Source: Erysipelotrichaceae bacterium
GTDB taxonomy: Bacteria; Bacillota_I; Bacilli_A; ML615J-28; CAG-313
Direction: 5' to 3'
Length of the DNA stretch: 64,000 nt
NCBI GenBank assembly: GCA_015059015.1
Contig: SVBG01000003.1
Coordinates: 124,001 to 188,000, forward strand
Of this stretch, positions 24,334-33,775 are shown one piece after another. Every line of letters begins with the position of its first letter. Positions within the stretch are counted from its first letter, which is position 1. Made by a program: the position numbers and the translations under genes. A model generated the notes under the pieces. The model ran no database searches. It saw only the letters and a program-made list of their open reading frames with translations, and was not told the DNA's origin.

Positions 24334-26964
24334 TTATTTTCCTTCGTACTTATTTAAAGTAGTTTCAATTTCAGATAATTGTAGTTTATAATCTTCTAAT
24401 TTTTTACGTTCAGCTTCTACTTTTTGAGCTGGAGCTTTTTCTACAAATTTAGGATTAGAAAGCATTCCTTCACAACGTGCAATTTCAGAAAGTAATTTTT
24501 CTTTTTGAGCCTTTAATTTAGCAATTTCTTCTTCCATATTAACAAGTTCTTTAAGTGGAACAATGACTGTACAGTCACTTAAAACACTAACAACTGCATC
24601 TTCTTTTTTAGATCCTGCTTCAAACATAACTTCAAGTGTTTCAAAATTTAAGAATTTTGCTAGATATTCATCATAGGTTTTAGTAAATGATTCTAAACCT
24701 AATTTCTTAGTATCTTCTAAAATAATATTAATTTTCTTACTATTTCCAACATTCTTTTCAGCACGAATATTACGAACTGTTGTAATGATATTAAACAAAC
24801 GATTAATTTCATCCATATCAAATGTTGCAAGTTTATCATTTACAACTGGCCAATCACTTACCATAATTGAACCATCATAGAAATGTTGATAAATTTCTTC
24901 AGTAACAAATGGCATAAATGGGTGAAGTAATTTAATAATTGTTGTAAGAACTTGTTTTAAAATAGCACAAGTATTTTGTTTTTGATCAACTGTTCCTGTT
25001 GCAAAAGTTACTTTAGTAAGTTCAAGATACCAACTTGCGAAATCATTCCAAGTAAAGTTATAAATAAGTCTAGCAACTTCACCAAGTTCATAATCTTCAT
25101 ATCTTGCATCTACACCTTCAATTAATGCTTTTTCAGCATTTAAAATCCATTCATCAATCTTAGTAAGATTATTGAAGTCAATACTTCTTCCATCATATTC
25201 TACTTTATCTAAATTCATTTGAATAAAACGAGATACATTCCAAATCTTATTGATATAATTCCAAGAAGATGCCATCTTTTCACTTGAGAATGTTAAATCT
25301 TGACCAGGTGTTGCATTAGTTGTTAAGAAATATCGCATTGCATCACATCCATATTGATCGATTAAATCAAATGGGTCTATACCATTTCCAAGTGATTTTG
25401 ACATCTTTCTTCCTTGTTCATCACGAATTAAACCATGAATGAAACATTTCTTAAATGGTCTTTTACCTGTGAAGTGACGTCCTTGAAGAGCCATTCTAGA
25501 TACCCAGAATGTAATAATATCATAACCTGTAACTAAACAATCAGTTGGATAATATCTTTCTAAATCAGGTGTTATTTCAGGCCAACCAAGTGTTGAAAAA
25601 GGCCATAGTGCACTTGAAAACCAAGTGTCAAGAACATCTTCATCTTGAACCCACCCATCTTCTTTAGGTGCTTCATATCCAACATAAATTTCATCACCTT
25701 TATACCAAGCTGGAATTCTATGTCCCCACCAAAGTTGACGTGATACACACCAGTCTTGAACATCTTCACAATCAAACCATTGAACAAGAGTTTTATTAAA
25801 ACGACTTGGAACAAATTCAATTGCTTCATCGCTTGATTGCATTTTAACAACATCTTCTGCAAGAGGTTTCATCTTAATAAACCATTGTTTAGATAAACGT
25901 GGTTCAACAACTACACCTGTACGCTCAGAATGACCTACTGAGTGAATCATTTTTTCAACTTTTGGACAAAGTCCAGCTTCAGTTAAATCTTTAACTACTG
26001 CTTTACGACATTCGAAACGGTCCATTCCTTCATACTTACCAGCTAAAGAATTCATTGTACCATCTTCATTCATACATATAATTCTTTCTAAGTTATGACG
26101 ATTTCCTACTTCAAAGTCATTAGGGTCGTGAGCTGGAGTTACTTTAACTACACCTGTACCAAAACCAATTTCTACATATTCATCAGCAATAACTGTTATT
26201 TTACGAGTAGTTCCTGGAATATAAACTTCTTTACCAATAGCCCAATTATATTTTTCATCATTTGGATGAACCATTAAAGCACTATCGCCAAACATTGTTT
26301 CTGGACGAGTTGTCGCAATTTCTAAACCACCACTTCCATCAACAAATGGATAAATAAAATGATAGAAAGCACCTTCAATATCTTTATATTCTACTTCAAC
26401 ATTAGATAATGCAGTTTTAGCTTGAACATCCCAGTTAATAATCTTTTCGCCACGATATAATAAACCTTCGTTATATAAAGTAACAAATACAGTATTTACT
26501 GCTTTATGTAAACCTTCATCAAGTGTAAATCGTTCTTTAGAATAATCAAGTGATAGACCTAGTGCTGCCCATTGAGCACGAATGTATGTAGCATATTCAT
26601 GTTTCCAATCCCATGCAACTTCTAAGAATTTTTCACGACCTAAATCATAACGACTTACACCTTGACTTTTAAGTTTTGCGTCAATCTTTGCTTGAGTTGC
26701 AATACCTGCATGGTCCATACCTGGAAGCCATAACGCATCATACCCTTGCATTCTCTTTCTTCTAATTAAAATATCCTGAAGTGTTGTATCCCACGCATGA
26801 CCTAAATGTAATTTACCAGTTACATTTGGTGGTGGAATAACAATTGTATAAGGAATTTTAGTGTTATCACCGCTAGTAAAATATCCTTCTTTTAACCATT
26901 CATCATATTTGCCCGCTTCTACTAATTTAAAATCGTATTTTGGAGCCATAAGTTCTTTTTTCAT
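24334..26964 (-). CDS. valS: Valyl-tRNA synthetase
   Basis: ValS charges tRNA-Val. Class I signatures are clear: PPPNVTGKLHLGHAWD (HIGH motif as HLGH, about 52-55) and KMSKS (about 523-527). The editing CP1 domain includes TTRPETMFGD. A C-terminal coiled coil (MEEEIAKLKAQKEKLLSEIA) is the tRNA-binding arm typical of ValRS. At 876 residues it is full length. It is preceded by a T-box leader and followed by folC. Confidence 0.99.
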   Translation of the reverse strand: MKKELMAPKYDFKLVEAGKYDEWLKEGYFTSGDNTKIPYTIVIPPPNVTGKLHLGHAWDTTLQDILIRRKRMQGYDALWLPGMDHAGIATQAKIDAKLKSQGVSRYDLGREKFLEVAWDWKHEYATYIRAQWAALGLSLDYSKERFTLDEGLHKAVNTVFVTLYNEGLLYRGEKIINWDVQAKTALSNVEVEYKDIEGAFYHFIYPFVDGSGGLEIATTRPETMFGDSALMVHPNDEKYNWAIGKEVYIPGTTRKITVIADEYVEIGFGTGVVKVTPAHDPNDFEVGNRHNLERIICMNEDGTMNSLAGKYEGMDRFECRKAVVKDLTEAGLCPKVEKMIHSVGHSERTGVVVEPRLSKQWFIKMKPLAEDVVKMQSSDEAIEFVPSRFNKTLVQWFDCEDVQDWCVSRQLWWGHRIPAWYKGDEIYVGYEAPKEDGWVQDEDVLDTWFSSALWPFSTLGWPEITPDLERYYPTDCLVTGYDIITFWVSRMALQGRHFTGKRPFKKCFIHGLIRDEQGRKMSKSLGNGIDPFDLIDQYGCDAMRYFLTTNATPGQDLTFSSEKMASSWNYINKIWNVSRFIQMNLDKVEYDGRSIDFNNLTKIDEWILNAEKALIEGVDARYEDYELGEVARLIYNFTWNDFASWYLELTKVTFATGTVDQKQNTCAILKQVLTTIIKLLHPFMPFVTEEIYQHFYDGSIMVSDWPVVNDKLATFDMDEINRLFNIITTVRNIRAEKNVGNSKKINIILEDTKKLGLESFTKTYDEYLAKFLNFETLEVMFEAGSKKEDAVVSVLSDCTVIVPLKELVNMEEEIAKLKAQKEKLLSEIARCEGMLSNPKFVEKAPAQKVEAERKKLEDYKLQLSEIETTLNKYEGK

Positions 26965-26997
26965 AGTATCATTTTCCTTTCATTAAGTTTTAGGCAA

Positions 26998-27240
26998 ATA
27001 AAAAATTCGCCCTTAAGTTTTTAAGGACGAATAAATATTCGTGGTACCACCTTAATTTAGAAGACAACGTCTTCCCTCATTATCTGTTAACGCCAGCTAC
27101 GTTTATCAGTACTACTTTTTTCCCAATAACATCTCCTAGGCTACCTTCAATTAATAACTTGATATTCTTTCACCACCCGAATATTCTCTAATTACTATTA
27201 TTAATTTACTCTTCCTATTCATAGACTTTAATATAAATAC
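26998..27240 (-). promoter_or_regulatory. T-box leader of valS-folC
   Basis: The T-box sequence AAGGTGGTACCACG is at 27040-27053 (minus strand). It is followed by a 12-bp terminator stem, ATTCGTCCTTAA with TTAAGGGCGAAT (27005-27032), and a U-run before valS. Upstream are stem I features: AGAGAAT, GGTGGTGAAAG and GGTAGCC. The triplet GTA (27142-27144) in GGTAGCC is a plausible valine specifier, but the exact specifier loop needs folding. Uncharged tRNA-Val would stabilise the antiterminator and allow transcription. This accounts for the 319-bp gap between valS and the upstream gene. Confidence 0.93.
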
Positions 27241-27246
27241 ACAACC

Positions 27247-27255
27247 ATTATATCA
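27247..27255 (-). promoter_or_regulatory. Extended -10 promoter of the valS T-box transcript
   Basis: TGATATAAT (TATAAT at 27247-27252) starts the leader transcript about 8 nt downstream. The -35 at 17 nt is weak (TTTAAT). Confidence 0.6.
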
Positions 27256-27283
27256 AAATATTACTTTAAATTAAAGAATTTTG

Positions 27284-29020
27284 CTAATAAAGTTCATTTT
27301 TAATAATATAATCATAAACTTCTTTACAAACAATATCTTTATTTAAAGACTTTCTAAACTCAGTTGATGACACATCAGGCACTTTTAAATCAATAATTTC
27401 AAACTTATTTAAAAACTTATTAAGATAAATATTAGTATTAATCATATTTGAAATATTGCTTTCACCTCTATTAAAAACAATGAAATTATTTTCAGTCATT
27501 AATTCATCAAAATGTTTCCATAAATGAAGTTTATCTAAACAATCAGCGCCAAGCACAAATGTTGGATGATTTAGAGTTCTTAGTGTCCAATAAGTCCCCA
27601 TAAATTCTTGTTCATTTTCAAGTTCTAATACCTTTACATTTGGTAAATATTTAACCATTTCATATAACATATTAACTCGGTGTTTAAATGAATCTAATAC
27701 TTTTCCAGCAAATGTATAAGTATCACCATTAGGCAACACTAAAACTTCATCATAATTTTTACTTAAATATTTAATTATTTCATAATGAGCAATCGTAGGA
27801 GGATTAAAAGATCCACCAAATAATACACTTCTTTTTTCTTTTTCAATTATTTTAGAAACACACTCACGTGCTGTAAGATTAGCACTTGCAAAATTACTAG
27901 CACCACTATATGCATCACCAATTACATAAATATTATCATTTTCAATATCAGTAACATAACCTTTTTCGTTTAATAAAGACGGGTAATTTTCCTTTATAAA
28001 TTTAAGGTCAGAATTTGCACCTATTGCTTCTATAACTACATCACAAGTAATATTAACTTCATCACTTGTTTCTTTAAAATTAAGACGTGTTCCTCCATCA
28101 TTAACAAGACTAGTTTTAACAAATCTAATTTGTTTTTTATTACCAACAATAGTTATTTCTTTAGGTGCAATACATTCTAAAACTTTAACACCTTCACTTA
28201 CTGCAACTTCTACTTCTTTAATTGCAGCAGGTGAATTTTTAATATCCCTTCTGTAAGCAATTGAAACATTATTACCAAGCCGATTAACAACTCGAGCTAC
28301 GTCATAAGCGGTATTTCCACCACCTAAAACTACAACATCTAACCCATTAAAATTTAATTTATTAAGTTTTACTTCTTCTAATACTTTTAACGCATCAACA
28401 GTAAGTTTATCATCATATAATCTTTTGGCAATTCCAGCACCTGTTGCAACAACTAAATAATCAAATTTTTCAATATCAGATAAACTATTTACAGTTTTAT
28501 TTAAATAAACATTTAATCCAAGTGTTTTTAAGCGTTCTTCCCATTTATTAAATACGCTCATATCATATCTAAACTCAGGCATTACTAAATTTAATACCCC
28601 ACCAAGCTTATTGCTTTTTTCATAAAGTGATACTTCAAATCCAGCCTCTAATAACTTTTCTGCTGCAATCATTCCAGCTACTCCACCACCAATAATTACA
28701 ACATGTTTATTACGAGGTTTCATTTTATGAATTTCTAAATTAAGTCTTTGAACACCTAATAAATAACAAAGTTCATTTGTTGATACAGGATTTTTCTTAT
28801 TATTACAACCACCTAAACATCCACGCATATGATCACATAATATACCACATATAAAACCAATACTATTATAATTATAATGTAAATTTATAGCTTCTTCAAT
28901 TTTATCTTCCTTCATTAAATTAATAATATCTTTAATATTGGTATTGATAAAACAATTATTATTGCAACCTGCTTTTTTACAATTTAAACAATTATTGATA
29001 CTAGCAATTTTATTCTTCAT
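27284..29020 (-). CDS. Fusion of a GltD-like FAD/NAD(P) oxidoreductase with nicotinate-nucleotide adenylyltransferase (NadD)
   Basis: This 578-residue frame joins two enzymes. Residues 1-395 resemble the small subunit of glutamate synthase and related oxidoreductases: an N-terminal Fe-S region with Cys 11, 14, 19, 23 and 58, 62, 68, 72, then the FAD site IIGGGVAGMIAAEKL (about 109-123), the NAD(P) site VLGGGNTAYDVAR (about 231-243) and GDAYSGASNFASA near 369. Residues about 398-578 are a complete NadD: FGGSFNPPTIAHYE (nucleotidyltransferase HxGH-type loop), FVLGADCLDKLHLWKH and DVSSTEFRK (the SSTxIR motif). No Met lies near the junction, so NadD cannot start separately. It is the last gene of the murE-mraY-murD direction. 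The NadD half probably makes deamido-NAD; the redox partner of the first half is unknown. Confidence 0.9.
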   Translation of the reverse strand: MKNKIASINNCLNCKKAGCNNNCFINTNIKDIINLMKEDKIEEAINLHYNYNSIGFICGILCDHMRGCLGGCNNKKNPVSTNELCYLLGVQRLNLEIHKMKPRNKHVVIIGGGVAGMIAAEKLLEAGFEVSLYEKSNKLGGVLNLVMPEFRYDMSVFNKWEERLKTLGLNVYLNKTVNSLSDIEKFDYLVVATGAGIAKRLYDDKLTVDALKVLEEVKLNKLNFNGLDVVVLGGGNTAYDVARVVNRLGNNVSIAYRRDIKNSPAAIKEVEVAVSEGVKVLECIAPKEITIVGNKKQIRFVKTSLVNDGGTRLNFKETSDEVNITCDVVIEAIGANSDLKFIKENYPSLLNEKGYVTDIENDNIYVIGDAYSGASNFASANLTARECVSKIIEKEKRSVLFGGSFNPPTIAHYEIIKYLSKNYDEVLVLPNGDTYTFAGKVLDSFKHRVNMLYEMVKYLPNVKVLELENEQEFMGTYWTLRTLNHPTFVLGADCLDKLHLWKHFDELMTENNFIVFNRGESNISNMINTNIYLNKFLNKFEIIDLKVPDVSSTEFRKSLNKDIVCKEVYDYIIKNELY

Positions 29021-29072
29021 ATAATCACCTATAAAATTCTTTTTTTATAGTATATCATAAAATTAAATAAAT

Positions 29073-30335
29073 TTAATTTTTTAACTTTTTAAAAATCAAT
29101 TCTTTAAATTTTTCTCCACGATCTTCATATGATTTAAATTCATCAAAACTCTGAGCAGCAGGTGAAAATAATATAACTTGTTTAATACTTAAATTAACAT
29201 TATCTATTACATCACTTAAATTTTTATAATGATTGATATTCAATATTTTACTTATTATTAACTTATTTTCACCATAACAATAAACTTTATAATTGTTTAA
29301 TTTTTTTATCAATGAAATATTACTTCTAATTTCTTCAATATCAATTTTACCACCAATTATAATACTTAACTTATAATCATCATAATTATTTATGCAATAA
29401 TCAATAGCTTTATTTAAAGAATTAAAACTAGTTGATTTAGAATCATTGATGACAATTAAATCATTGCAATTAATTATTTCTTCCATTCGGTGTGGTAAGC
29501 TAATATAATTTTTCATTTTATCAATTATTAATGTATCATCAATCATCAATAATTTCATTAAAATAAATATACTTAAGAAATTTTCTTTATTAAATTCATA
29601 TTTAAAATATTCAATATTGCTAATGTCAAATCTTTCATCATTAAAATATAATTTTGTATCTTCATAGTAAGCATCTCTTTTTAAAGAGAGCGAATAAGTA
29701 AATACCTTACATTTTATATCTCGACCTATTAAATAATGGTTTAATTCATCATTAATAATTAAAGTATCATCTAAAGATGAATTCTTAATCACACTCATTT
29801 TAGCATTTACATAATTATTAAAAGTTTGATGATGATTTAAATGATGATTATAAACATTTAAAATAATAAAATAATCTACTCTAAATTTATCAATATATTC
29901 TAATTGATAACTAGATAGTTCAACAATTAAATAATCTAATTTTTCTTCAATAAAACTAAAGATTGGAATACCAATATTACCACAAAGTCCGACTTTATAC
30001 TTTTCTTTTATTATATTATATAAGATACTACAAGTCGTAGTCTTTCCACAGGAACCAGTAATGCCTATGTATTTAATATCATTTCTAAGTAAATAAAATA
30101 ATTCAATATCATTAATAATTAATAAATTTAATTTACGACATTTTCTTAAAAACATTGTATCATTTGGAATACCAGGGGATTTAATAACAACATAATTGTT
30201 TAGTATATCTAAATCTTCAAAAACGATTATGTAATTAATATTATTTTTAATAAAGAATTTTTCAACTTCTTTATTGCTTATCCCCATTCCATATAAAATA
30301 AACTTATTTTTTAGAAAAACATTATTCCAAGCCAT
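29073..30335 (-). CDS. murD: UDP-N-acetylmuramoyl-L-alanine--D-glutamate ligase
   Basis: MurD adds D-Glu to UDP-MurNAc-L-Ala in the cytoplasm. The N-terminal Rossmann-like segment FILYGMGISNKEV is followed by the P-loop GITGSCGKTTT (about 94-104), the LSSYQLEY block, NVYNHHLNHH and the C-terminal INDSKSTSF motif characteristic of MurD. At 420 residues it is slightly short. It overlaps mraY by 25 nt. An AGGTG site is very close to the annotated ATG, so the exact start is not certain. Confidence 0.95.
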   Translation of the reverse strand: MAWNNVFLKNKFILYGMGISNKEVEKFFIKNNINYIIVFEDLDILNNYVVIKSPGIPNDTMFLRKCRKLNLLIINDIELFYLLRNDIKYIGITGSCGKTTTCSILYNIIKEKYKVGLCGNIGIPIFSFIEEKLDYLIVELSSYQLEYIDKFRVDYFIILNVYNHHLNHHQTFNNYVNAKMSVIKNSSLDDTLIINDELNHYLIGRDIKCKVFTYSLSLKRDAYYEDTKLYFNDERFDISNIEYFKYEFNKENFLSIFILMKLLMIDDTLIIDKMKNYISLPHRMEEIINCNDLIVINDSKSTSFNSLNKAIDYCINNYDDYKLSIIIGGKIDIEEIRSNISLIKKLNNYKVYCYGENKLIISKILNINHYKNLSDVIDNVNLSIKQVILFSPAAQSFDEFKSYEDRGEKFKELIFKKLKN

Positions 30336-31300
30336 ACACCTATCACTGTCATAATTAATTGTAACACCCCAAATGCAATATCAATTTCAACTTCACTAAA
30401 TCCTGATAATTCTAAATGATGATGAATAGGTGTCATTTTAAATAATCGTTCTCCCTTTTTCTTTTTAAAAAACCATACTTGTAAAACAACTGATACTACT
30501 TCTATAAAATAAACAAAACCAATAAATATTAATAATATTTCAACATGCAAAATAATACTCATCATTACAAGACCACTTCCAAGTAGTAATGATCCAATAT
30601 TTCCCATAAATAGTTTTGCGGCAGGAAGATTAAAGAATAGAAATGAACATAAAGCTAAAACTACAGAAAAACTTAATACAACAACACTTAATTCCCCTTT
30701 ATAAATTCCTAGTACTCCAAATCCTAAATAAGATATTATTGAACAAATAGATAAAAGGCCATCAATTCCATCAGTAAGATTTGTAGCGTTAGTCACACCT
30801 ACTAATAAAAATATAATAAATGAACCATATAAAAATTTAATATCTACCATTATTCCAAAGAAATTTAATTCATTAGACTTAAATATTGTTAAATAACAAA
30901 AATAAACAATAACTGATATAACTAACTGAATAATAAACTTTAATGTAGGTTTAATACCATCATTGTTATGTTTAAAAATAATTAAATAATCATCAACAAA
31001 CCCAATTAAACCGTATAAAATAATTGGTATTATCAAAAACAAACATTTAAATAATTCAACATGATAATAATATTTAAATTCAATTAATAATAAACTATAA
31101 AAAATTAGGACACATATTAGAATTATTATTCCTCCCATTGTAGGCGTTCCAGATTTTTTATAATGTTCTTTAGGTCCTAAAGCCCTTATATTTTGTCCGA
31201 AATTTAATCTTTTTAATAATGGTAGAAAATATGAATATAATAATATACCAAAAGATACAAACAAAACACAATCTAAAATAATTAAAGAATTAATTGTCAT
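30311..31300 (-). CDS. mraY: Phospho-N-acetylmuramoyl-pentapeptide transferase
   Basis: MraY transfers phospho-MurNAc-pentapeptide to undecaprenyl phosphate, forming lipid I at the membrane. The polytopic protein has the cytoplasmic motifs GFVDDYLI (Asp-Asp), TNATNLTDGIDGL and TPIHHHLELSG with the HHH signature of the bacterial family. At 329 residues it is normal. It overlaps murE by 11 nt and murD by 25 nt, indicating a coupled operon. Confidence 0.98.
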   Translation of the reverse strand: MTINSLIILDCVLFVSFGILLYSYFLPLLKRLNFGQNIRALGPKEHYKKSGTPTMGGIIILICVLIFYSLLLIEFKYYYHVELFKCLFLIIPIILYGLIGFVDDYLIIFKHNNDGIKPTLKFIIQLVISVIVYFCYLTIFKSNELNFFGIMVDIKFLYGSFIIFLLVGVTNATNLTDGIDGLLSICSIISYLGFGVLGIYKGELSVVVLSFSVVLALCSFLFFNLPAAKLFMGNIGSLLLGSGLVMMSIILHVEILLIFIGFVYFIEVVSVVLQVWFFKKKKGERLFKMTPIHHHLELSGFSEVEIDIAFGVLQLIMTVIGVWLGIMFF

Positions 31301-32684
31301 TATTTATTACCTCTTTTACAATTTCAAAATCACTTAAGTATCTATCATAACATTTTGTTTTATCTATCCCTTTTCCAATTATTAATAATACATCATTTTT
31401 ACCTAATAAATTAATTCCATATTTAATAGCATCATATCTATTTAATATACAACTATAATTATTTTTATTTAAACATATTGTCATATCATTTATAATATCT
31501 ACTGTATCTTCACTTCTACTATTATCTTCAGTAAAGATGACTAAATCAGCAAATGATGTAGTTAAAAAACCAAATACTGGTCGCTTACTTCTATCACGAT
31601 CACCACCAGATCCTATGATTATATAACGATTATTAAACTTATAGTCATTTACATAATTTAATAATCTTTCTACTTCTTTTTCTGTATGAGCAAAGTCTAT
31701 TATAATTTTATTTTCTTTATAACTTATAACATTAAACCTTCCATCAACAATAAATCCATTATTTAAACATTTAATTAAATAATTAGTATCAATATTCAAT
31801 AAAGAAAGAATTGCATTAACAGCACTTATATTTTCTGCATTATAATCCCCAACAAGATAAGTTAATGCATATTTATCTTCTAATTTTATTTTCATCGTCT
31901 CAAAATCGACTTTTTCATAGGATATATAATAGTCACCTTCATTAATTCCAAATGTATAGGTATCATATTTATCAGATAAAAATAAACTCTTAAATTTGTT
32001 ATGATAATTCACTAAACCAATTCCATTATTTTTTAAATTATTAAATAATTCTAATTTAGCATTTAAATAATTACTTAATGTCTTATGATAATCTAAATGG
32101 TCACTAGATAAATTTAAAAATACACACATATCAAAAACAATACCTTTTAATCTATTATTCATTAAACCTTGGCTACTAGCTTCAATTATAACATAATCAT
32201 AAGGATAAATATTTAACAATTCATAAATTGTTTCTATATCAGGAGTAGTATTAGAAGTTTTATAATAATTTTCTATACCATTTATATAAGTATAATTCCC
32301 ATTACTACTTATTAATAATAAATTTTTATTTATATTTTTAAATGTTTCATATAATAAAGTTACTGTAGTAGTTTTGCCACATGTTCCTGTAACACCGATT
32401 TTAAAACCATTAGCTATATTATAAAAAGTTTTTAATGCGCGATAATAGAAACATTTTATATCTTTAACGTAAATAACAATAACATTACTACAATCAATAT
32501 AATTTTCAGATACAATAACTCTAACTCCATTATCAATAGCATTTTTTAAATAATTATTATTTAAATTAATATATAAACTATTTTCATCACATTTTCTAGA
32601 ATCACTTGTAATATTTAAAATATCTAACTTAACATTTTCATTAATCATAATATTTAATTTATTTAAAAAATTATATAATTTCAT
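31290..32684 (-). CDS. murE: UDP-N-acetylmuramyl-tripeptide synthetase MurE
   Basis: MurE adds the third amino acid of the stem peptide. P-loop GVTGTCGKTTTVTL (about 96-109), the SSQGL motif, LSSDHLDYH and GDRDRSKRP are present. The substrate loop reads TEDNSRSED: it keeps the Asp-Asn and Arg of the DNPR motif found in meso-diaminopimelate-adding enzymes but has Ser for Pro, so mDAP is more likely than Lys, with moderate confidence. At 464 residues it is slightly shorter than average. Order murE-mraY-murD follows the classical dcw cluster. Confidence 0.95.
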   Translation of the reverse strand: MKLYNFLNKLNIMINENVKLDILNITSDSRKCDENSLYINLNNNYLKNAIDNGVRVIVSENYIDCSNVIVIYVKDIKCFYYRALKTFYNIANGFKIGVTGTCGKTTTVTLLYETFKNINKNLLLISSNGNYTYINGIENYYKTSNTTPDIETIYELLNIYPYDYVIIEASSQGLMNNRLKGIVFDMCVFLNLSSDHLDYHKTLSNYLNAKLELFNNLKNNGIGLVNYHNKFKSLFLSDKYDTYTFGINEGDYYISYEKVDFETMKIKLEDKYALTYLVGDYNAENISAVNAILSLLNIDTNYLIKCLNNGFIVDGRFNVISYKENKIIIDFAHTEKEVERLLNYVNDYKFNNRYIIIGSGGDRDRSKRPVFGFLTTSFADLVIFTEDNSRSEDTVDIINDMTICLNKNNYSCILNRYDAIKYGINLLGKNDVLLIIGKGIDKTKCYDRYLSDFEIVKEVINNDN

Positions 32685-32721
32685 TTACAGTACCTCTTTA
32701 TATGAAATTATATGCTTGAAA

Positions 32722-32758
32722 AATAAAAAAAATAACGTTTTAATGCAAAACGTTATTT
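32722..32758 (-). terminator. Rho-independent terminator between the SASA gene and murE
   Basis: AAATAACGTTT pairs with AAACGTTATTT, followed by TTTTTTATTT on the minus strand. It separates the esterase gene from murE-mraY-murD. Confidence 0.85.
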
Positions 32759-33700
32759 AAAAAATTTAATAAGTTCTTCTGCAAATAAATTTCCGAGTCT
32801 TAATTGACTCAAAGAATCATAATGTGCTAAATCAGGTGCATCAATTGGTTCATTTGAACAAGTTAATCCATATTTATTAGTATCAATAACTACATTCATA
32901 TTTGACATTAATGAAACTTCTTTTTTTGATTTATTTACCAAATCATAATATACCCAATAAGCTGGATTAGCCGCAATATAAGCATCAATAAAGGCTATAC
33001 CATCTTGCGAACTATACTTATTAAAATGTTTTCTAAGATCTTTAATAAAATTATTTAAATTATCTTTATAATTAGTAGCATTATCAACTGAAAATGAATC
33101 TGATTCACCTTGCATCCAACATATACCTTCAATCTCAACTTTAAAGTTTTTATGTTTTAAATAAAGTAAACTATTATCAACATATTTAATAAATTTTTTA
33201 TATAACTCTCCTGTTTTACCTTTACTTGATGGTGATAACCATTGATTAAATAAATTAGTTCCACCCCATGCCCATTTTATAATAAAAAATAGTTCGTTGG
33301 GATATATTTCATTTAATTTTTCTGCAATTCCAAGTTCTGGACCAAAATAGCCACCACTTTCACCTTGACAAGTTGAACACTTAACAAATCCATTAGAAAT
33401 ATTTGTATTAGAAGCAAAATAATTAATATATACATTATCAAAACCATTTTGATATTTAAAATATTGTTCATTAGTTACATTTGCTTTTAAATAATCATCT
33501 CTACTACACCCAGAAGCATTAGATTGTCCTGCTAAAATGATAACTTTTACACTTTTACCATTCCCATACGGTAAATTATCATTAAAACTATTAATAATCA
33601 TTTCATTCTTATAACTTTCAATCCTAATAATCAAACCACAAAAAACTATTATGGTAACAAAATAAATAAAAGTAAAAATTAAATATTTATTTTTATACAT
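32753..33700 (-). CDS. Exported SASA/SGNH-type carbohydrate acetylesterase
   Basis: The 315-residue protein has an N-terminal transmembrane/signal segment (about 6-24) and an SGNH-type fold of the sialate O-acetylesterase-like (SASA, DUF303) group: VIILAGQSNASGCS (GQSN block with catalytic Ser, about 53-66), WAWGGTNLF, CWMQGESDS (block III, GE-S-D) and APDLAHYDS with the C-terminal Asp/His. Such enzymes remove O-acetyl groups from sugars. It is inserted between ftsI/spoVD and murE within the cell-wall gene cluster, suggesting but not proving peptidoglycan or wall-polysaccharide deacetylation. It has its own terminator. Confidence 0.8.
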   Translation of the reverse strand: MYKNKYLIFTFIYFVTIIVFCGLIIRIESYKNEMIINSFNDNLPYGNGKSVKVIILAGQSNASGCSRDDYLKANVTNEQYFKYQNGFDNVYINYFASNTNISNGFVKCSTCQGESGGYFGPELGIAEKLNEIYPNELFFIIKWAWGGTNLFNQWLSPSSKGKTGELYKKFIKYVDNSLLYLKHKNFKVEIEGICWMQGESDSFSVDNATNYKDNLNNFIKDLRKHFNKYSSQDGIAFIDAYIAANPAYWVYYDLVNKSKKEVSLMSNMNVVIDTNKYGLTCSNEPIDAPDLAHYDSLSQLRLGNLFAEELIKFFK

Positions 33701-33775
33701 TTATAATACCTCAATATAATAAATTAAATCTATAAATAATATATCAAATGAAAAACATAATTATTTATATTTTGC

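Noticed and set aside
25572-25862. 96-residue minus-strand frame inside valS
   Set aside because: It overlaps the highly conserved valS frame and its sequence is a shifted reading of it.
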